From contig RFJF01000480.1 in NCBI GenBank assembly GCA_003695455.1, forward strand, positions 1-7,065: a DNA stretch of 7,065 nt, written 5' to 3'. Below the pieces are notes generated by a model. The model saw only the letters and a list, made by a program, of their open reading frames with translations, did not search any database and had not been told where the DNA came from. Numbering within the stretch: the stretch's first letter is position 1; each line of letters starts with the position of its first letter. Below are positions 5,067-7,065 of the stretch, piece by piece. This DNA comes from Chloroflexota bacterium. Lineage in GTDB: Bacteria; Chloroflexota; Anaerolineae; 4572-78; J111. The translations under genes were made by a program, and so were the position numbers.

Positions 5067-6713
5067 CTACACTTCAAGCACCACGGGGAAAATCATCGGG
5101 TTGCGGCGCGTGCGTTGGTACAGGAACTGGCTTAAATTATTTTTGATGACGTTGGCGGCGGTGTCGCGGTGGGTGGCGCCGCTCTCCAGCAGGTCAATCA
5201 CCCGTTCTTTGGCCTCTTCAATCAGTTCCTCGGAATCACGCACGTACACAAACCCCCGAGAAATGATGTCCGGCCCTTCCACCAGTTCGCCGGTTCTTTC
5301 ATCAATCGCCACCACCACGGCCACAAAGCCATCGCGGGAGAGCAGGCGGCGGTCTCGCAGCACTACCTTGCCCACATCGCCAATGCCCAGCCCGTCTACC
5401 AAAATCTGGCCGTTGGCAACTACCTCGCCGGGGAAGGCGCCCTCTTCGTCAAACTCAATTACCTGTCCGTTTTCAATGACCCAGATGTTCTCCGGCGGAA
5501 TGCCCGCCGCCTGCCCCAGCCGGCCGTGCAGCACCAGCATCCGGTATTCGCCCTGAATGGGGATGAAATATTTGGGCCGGGTCAGTTGCAGCATTTGCAA
5601 CTGCTCATCCTGCGAGGCGTGCCCGGAGACGTGCACCGGGCGCAGGCTCTGGTAAATCACATCGGCGCCCAGGCGGAACAGGTTGTTGAGCGTGCGGTGT
5701 ACCAGTTCCTCGTTGCCGGGAATGGCCGTGGCCGAGAGGATGACCGTGTCGCCTTCTCGCAGGCGAACCTGGCGGTGTTCGTTGTTAGCCATGCGCACCA
5801 GCGCGCTGGTCGGTTCGCCCTGGGTGCCGGTGCAAACAATGGCAATTTGGTTATCGGGGTAATCATCAAGGTCATCCACGTGGATAATCATATCTTCCGG
5901 CGCGGTCAGGTAACCCAGTTCCCGCGCCATTTTTACGTTGTCAACCATACTGCGGCCCACCACGGCCAGCTTGCGATTGTGCCGCATGGCAATGTTGATT
6001 ACCTGCTGTATCCGCGAAATGTTGGAGGCAAAGGTGGCAATGATAATCCGGCCCCGGGTTTCATCAAAAATCTCTTCAAATGCGGCGCTGACAATCTGCT
6101 CCGAGGGGGTGTGGCCGGGGCGCTCGGCGTTGGTGCTGTCAGACAGCAGAACCAGTACGCCTTCGTCGCCGTAGCGGCGCAGGCGGTCCAGGTCGGCCGG
6201 GCGGCCGTCGGCGGGGGTGTCATCAAATTTGTACTCGCCGGTGTGAATGACCAGCCCCTGCGGGGTGTGGATGGCGTAGCCTACCGCGTCGGGAATGGAG
6301 TGGCAGACGTGGAACGGCTCGATTTTGAAGGGGCCAATTTCAATGACGCTCTCGCTGGTGATGGTGTTCAGCTCGATTTTGTCCAGCAGTTTGGCCTCTT
6401 TCAGCTTGACTTCAATCAACCCCTGGGTGAGGCGGGTGGCGTACAGCGGTACGGGAATATCCGGCAAAATGTAGGGCAGCGCGCCGATGTGGTCTTCGTG
6501 GCCGTGGGTCAGCAAAATGGCTTTGAGCAGGCCGGGGTTGTCAAGCAGGTAGGTGGTGTCGGGAATGACCAGGTCAATGCCCAGCATATCATTCTCCGGG
6601 AACATCAGGCCGCAGTCAATGGCAATGGCATCGTCGCCGTACTCAATGAGGGTCATATTTTTGCCCACCTCGCCGGCGCCGCTGAGCGGGACAATTCTTA
6701 GGGGTTCTTTCAC
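5067..6713 (-). CDS. rnj: Ribonuclease J (metallo-beta-lactamase / beta-CASP nuclease)
   Basis: A 548-residue protein close to the usual length of about 555. RNase J degrades and matures RNA by endonucleolytic and 5'-to-3' exonucleolytic cleavage in the cytoplasm. The metallo-beta-lactamase core shows HGHEDH at 70-75 and CHSIPDA at 137-143, with His138 a zinc ligand. VIHTGEYKFD lies at 155-164. The beta-CASP part includes SDSTNAERPG (191-200), ATFASNISR (226-234) and HVSGHAS (361-367). GDVGKVVLRDRRLLSRDG and the C-terminal domain follow. The metal-ligand Asp expected in HTGD is Glu160 here. The start is GTG at 6713, supported by GGAG eight bases upstream. No ATG is available in frame; the ATG at 6727 is out of frame. 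The stop codon lies in a GTAGCC/GGCTAC stem. Confidence 0.97.
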   Translation of the reverse strand: MKEPLRIVPLSGAGEVGKNMTLIEYGDDAIAIDCGLMFPENDMLGIDLVIPDTTYLLDNPGLLKAILLTHGHEDHIGALPYILPDIPVPLYATRLTQGLIEVKLKEAKLLDKIELNTITSESVIEIGPFKIEPFHVCHSIPDAVGYAIHTPQGLVIHTGEYKFDDTPADGRPADLDRLRRYGDEGVLVLLSDSTNAERPGHTPSEQIVSAAFEEIFDETRGRIIIATFASNISRIQQVINIAMRHNRKLAVVGRSMVDNVKMARELGYLTAPEDMIIHVDDLDDYPDNQIAIVCTGTQGEPTSALVRMANNEHRQVRLREGDTVILSATAIPGNEELVHRTLNNLFRLGADVIYQSLRPVHVSGHASQDEQLQMLQLTRPKYFIPIQGEYRMLVLHGRLGQAAGIPPENIWVIENGQVIEFDEEGAFPGEVVANGQILVDGLGIGDVGKVVLRDRRLLSRDGFVAVVVAIDERTGELVEGPDIISRGFVYVRDSEELIEEAKERVIDLLESGATHRDTAANVIKNNLSQFLYQRTRRNPMIFPVVLEV

Positions 6714-6738
6714 TGGGGTTGCTCCATTGAAACAGGAT

Positions 6739-6759
6739 TCGGGAGTCGGGAGTCAGGAA
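6739..6759. repeat. Short heptamer repeat TCGGGAG x2 plus a degenerate copy
   Basis: TCGGGAG at 6739-6745 and 6746-6752 is followed by TCAGGAA at 6753-6759. It lies in the predicted rnj leader, about 13 bases upstream of the ribosome-binding site. It is a second 7-bp-period repeat in the window, in an equivalent leader position but with an unrelated sequence. Confidence 0.75.
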
Positions 6760-6769
6760 TAAGGGGGGT

Positions 6770-6784
6770 GACTCTGCGACTCTG
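6770..6784. repeat. GACTCTG direct repeat
   Basis: GACTCTG occurs at 6770-6776 and again at 6778-6784, separated by one base. The second copy runs into the TCTGTACAGA palindrome. Together with the neighbouring heptamers, it marks this part of the leader as repeat-derived. Confidence 0.7.
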
Positions 6785-6787
6785 TAC

Positions 6788-6808
6788 AGACGCCCAATTT
6801 GGGCGTCT
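6788..6808. repeat. Perfect GC-rich palindrome in the rnj leader
   Basis: AGACGCCC and GGGCGTCT form the arms around AATTT, giving a 9- to 10-bp perfect stem. It is the strongest hairpin in the window. Neither side carries a proper T-run, so it does not look like an intrinsic terminator. Similar short palindromes are often dispersed in many copies between genes in cyanobacterial and Chloroflexota genomes, so this may be one copy of an interspersed element. That cannot be shown from one window. Confidence 0.85.
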
Positions 6809-6876
6809 CTGCTCTTTGCTACCTGCCGTCTATTTCATTTTCAGCGCCGCCCCGTCAGGGCAGGCAAATCGGGGAC

Positions 6877-6899
6877 GGTATCCGGTTGAGGATGATACC
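6877..6899. promoter_or_regulatory. Inverted repeat over the rnj -10 and start point (candidate operator)
   Basis: GGTATC (6877-6882) and GATACC (6894-6899) are perfect inverted arms with an 11-bp spacer. The arm at 6894-6899 overlaps the rnj -10 hexamer, and the dyad centre (6888) falls beside the predicted start point (about 6885). This is the classic location for a repressor site. The regulator is unknown. Confidence 0.45.
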
Positions 6900-6920
6900 C
6901 TAGCTTGGGGCTTTTGGCAA
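6892..6920 (-). promoter_or_regulatory. rnj promoter
   Basis: Read on the minus strand, TTGCCA (6915-6920, five of six), a 17-bp spacer, and TATCAT (6892-6897, five of six). The expected start point is near 6885. The -10 hexamer is identical to the one in the divergent def promoter, and the two -35 elements are separated by about 50 bp. Confidence 0.7.
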
Positions 6921-6932
6921 AGCGACCGCCGA

Positions 6933-6948
6933 TAATCCTGAAAGATTA
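6933..6948. repeat. Small inverted repeat between divergent promoters
   Basis: TAATC (6933-6937) and GATTA (6944-6948) flank CTGAAA. It sits between the rnj and def -35 elements, so it could be a site for a regulator that affects both genes. The arms are short, so chance is possible. Confidence 0.3.
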
Positions 6949-6969
6949 GCGCGGCGCTGCATGATTTTT

Positions 6970-6997
6970 TTGACAGCTTTTCAATGTGGCCTATCAT
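6970..6997 (+). promoter_or_regulatory. def promoter with consensus -35
   Basis: A perfect TTGACA at 6970-6975, a 16-bp spacer, and TATCAT at 6992-6997 (five of six). A run of T lies just upstream of and into the -35. The expected start point is about 7004-7006, which coincides with the ATG at 7006, so the transcript should be leaderless or nearly so. Confidence 0.75.
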
Positions 6998-7005
6998 ATT
7001 GAATT

Positions 7006-7065
7006 ATGCCGATCAGAGAGCTTGTGCTTGTTAACGACCCGCGCCTGCGGGCGCAGGCCGCACCC
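7006..7065 (+). CDS. def: Peptide deformylase, N-terminal fragment cut by window end
   Basis: The 20 visible codons begin MPIRELVLVNDPRLRAQA, which is the typical N-terminus of peptide deformylase (the MxIREIL..PDPxLRxxA pattern). The enzyme is a cytoplasmic metalloprotease-fold hydrolase that removes the formyl group from the starting methionine of new proteins. The catalytic motifs (GxGLAAxQ, EGCLS, HExDH) would lie beyond the window, so only the N-terminus supports the call. The ATG is the only possible start because an in-frame TGA lies at 7000-7002. No ribosome-binding site is present, consistent with a leaderless mRNA from the promoter just upstream. A CCTGCG/CGCAGG inverted repeat (7044-7057) lies in the coding sequence and is probably incidental. 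Confidence 0.82.
   Translation, partial: MPIRELVLVNDPRLRAQAAP

Larger units (their letters stand above)
6714..6885 (-). other. Long structured 5' leader of rnj
   Basis: The predicted start point near 6885 gives an untranslated leader of about 170 nt. It contains a GCCC/GGGC mini-hairpin (6849-6861), the strong palindrome at 6788-6808, a perfect 10-bp palindrome TCTGTACAGA (6781-6790), the heptamer-like repeats at 6739-6759 and the GGAG ribosome-binding site (6722-6725). No known riboswitch class is recognised. Ribonuclease mRNAs are often subject to self-cleavage control, so autoregulation through this leader is an inference worth considering. Confidence 0.5.

Noticed and set aside
4569..5135. 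188-codon plus-strand ORF containing KFLPKES repeats
   Set aside because: It starts out of frame inside the second flippase-like gene, crosses the 21-bp repeats and runs into antisense rnj. The repeat peptide only reflects a 21-bp unit without stops.
5169..6701. 510-codon plus-strand ORF opposite rnj
   Set aside because: It is antisense to a clear full-length RNase J. Its composition, rich in Gln, His, Asn, Val and Gly, is typical of an antisense frame of a GC-rich gene.
6710..6727. Six-codon upstream ORF (ATG to TGA) overlapping the rnj GTG start
   Set aside because: The stop does overlap the start as GTGA, but this stretch also carries the GGAG ribosome-binding site for rnj. A five-residue frame is most simply chance.
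6788..6808. Intrinsic terminator
   Set aside because: The stem is strong, but no U-run follows on either strand. It also lies inside the predicted rnj leader, where a terminator would need an antitermination mechanism that I cannot see.

Overview
The window is a GC-rich bacterial stretch with compact, often overlapping genes, a DUF951 gene, an RNase J gene, consensus-like sigma-70-type promoters, short heptanucleotide repeats and at least one apparently leaderless mRNA. This combination fits a Chloroflexota genome (Anaerolineae-like), probably from a metagenome. That assignment is inferred from general features and is not proven by any marker gene here.

Layout. Bases 1-188 hold an extended -10 promoter followed by nine perfect GCGAATA heptamers that run into the first start codon. 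Bases 189-4633 are a plus-strand series of six closely packed genes: a polytopic flippase-like protein (LPG synthase TM-region family), a class I SAM-dependent methyltransferase, a DUF951 protein, a small four-helix membrane protein with its own probable promoter, a family 2 glycosyltransferase, and a second flippase-like protein. Bases 4634-5066 separate convergent genes and contain four 21-bp tandem repeats plus a doubtful small minus-strand ORF. Bases 5067-6713 encode a full-length RNase J on the minus strand. Bases 6714-7005 are a divergent regulatory region. It has an RNase J promoter with an inverted repeat over its -10 and start point, a roughly 170-nt structured leader, and a TTGACA promoter for the last gene. 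Bases 7006-7065 are the first 20 codons of a peptide deformylase gene cut by the window edge.

How the genes work together. The glycosyltransferase and the two flippase-like proteins suggest synthesis and movement, or modification, of a glycolipid or polyprenyl-linked sugar at the cytoplasmic membrane. The methyltransferase and DUF951 protein are co-transcribed with them but have no visible link to that role. RNase J (RNA decay and maturation) and peptide deformylase (N-terminal processing of new proteins) are housekeeping genes read from divergent promoters.

No defence system, mobile element, CRISPR array or clearly new system is visible. The most interesting signals are in the non-coding DNA: the heptamer leader, the 21-bp repeat block, the dyad at the rnj promoter and the leaderless def promoter.
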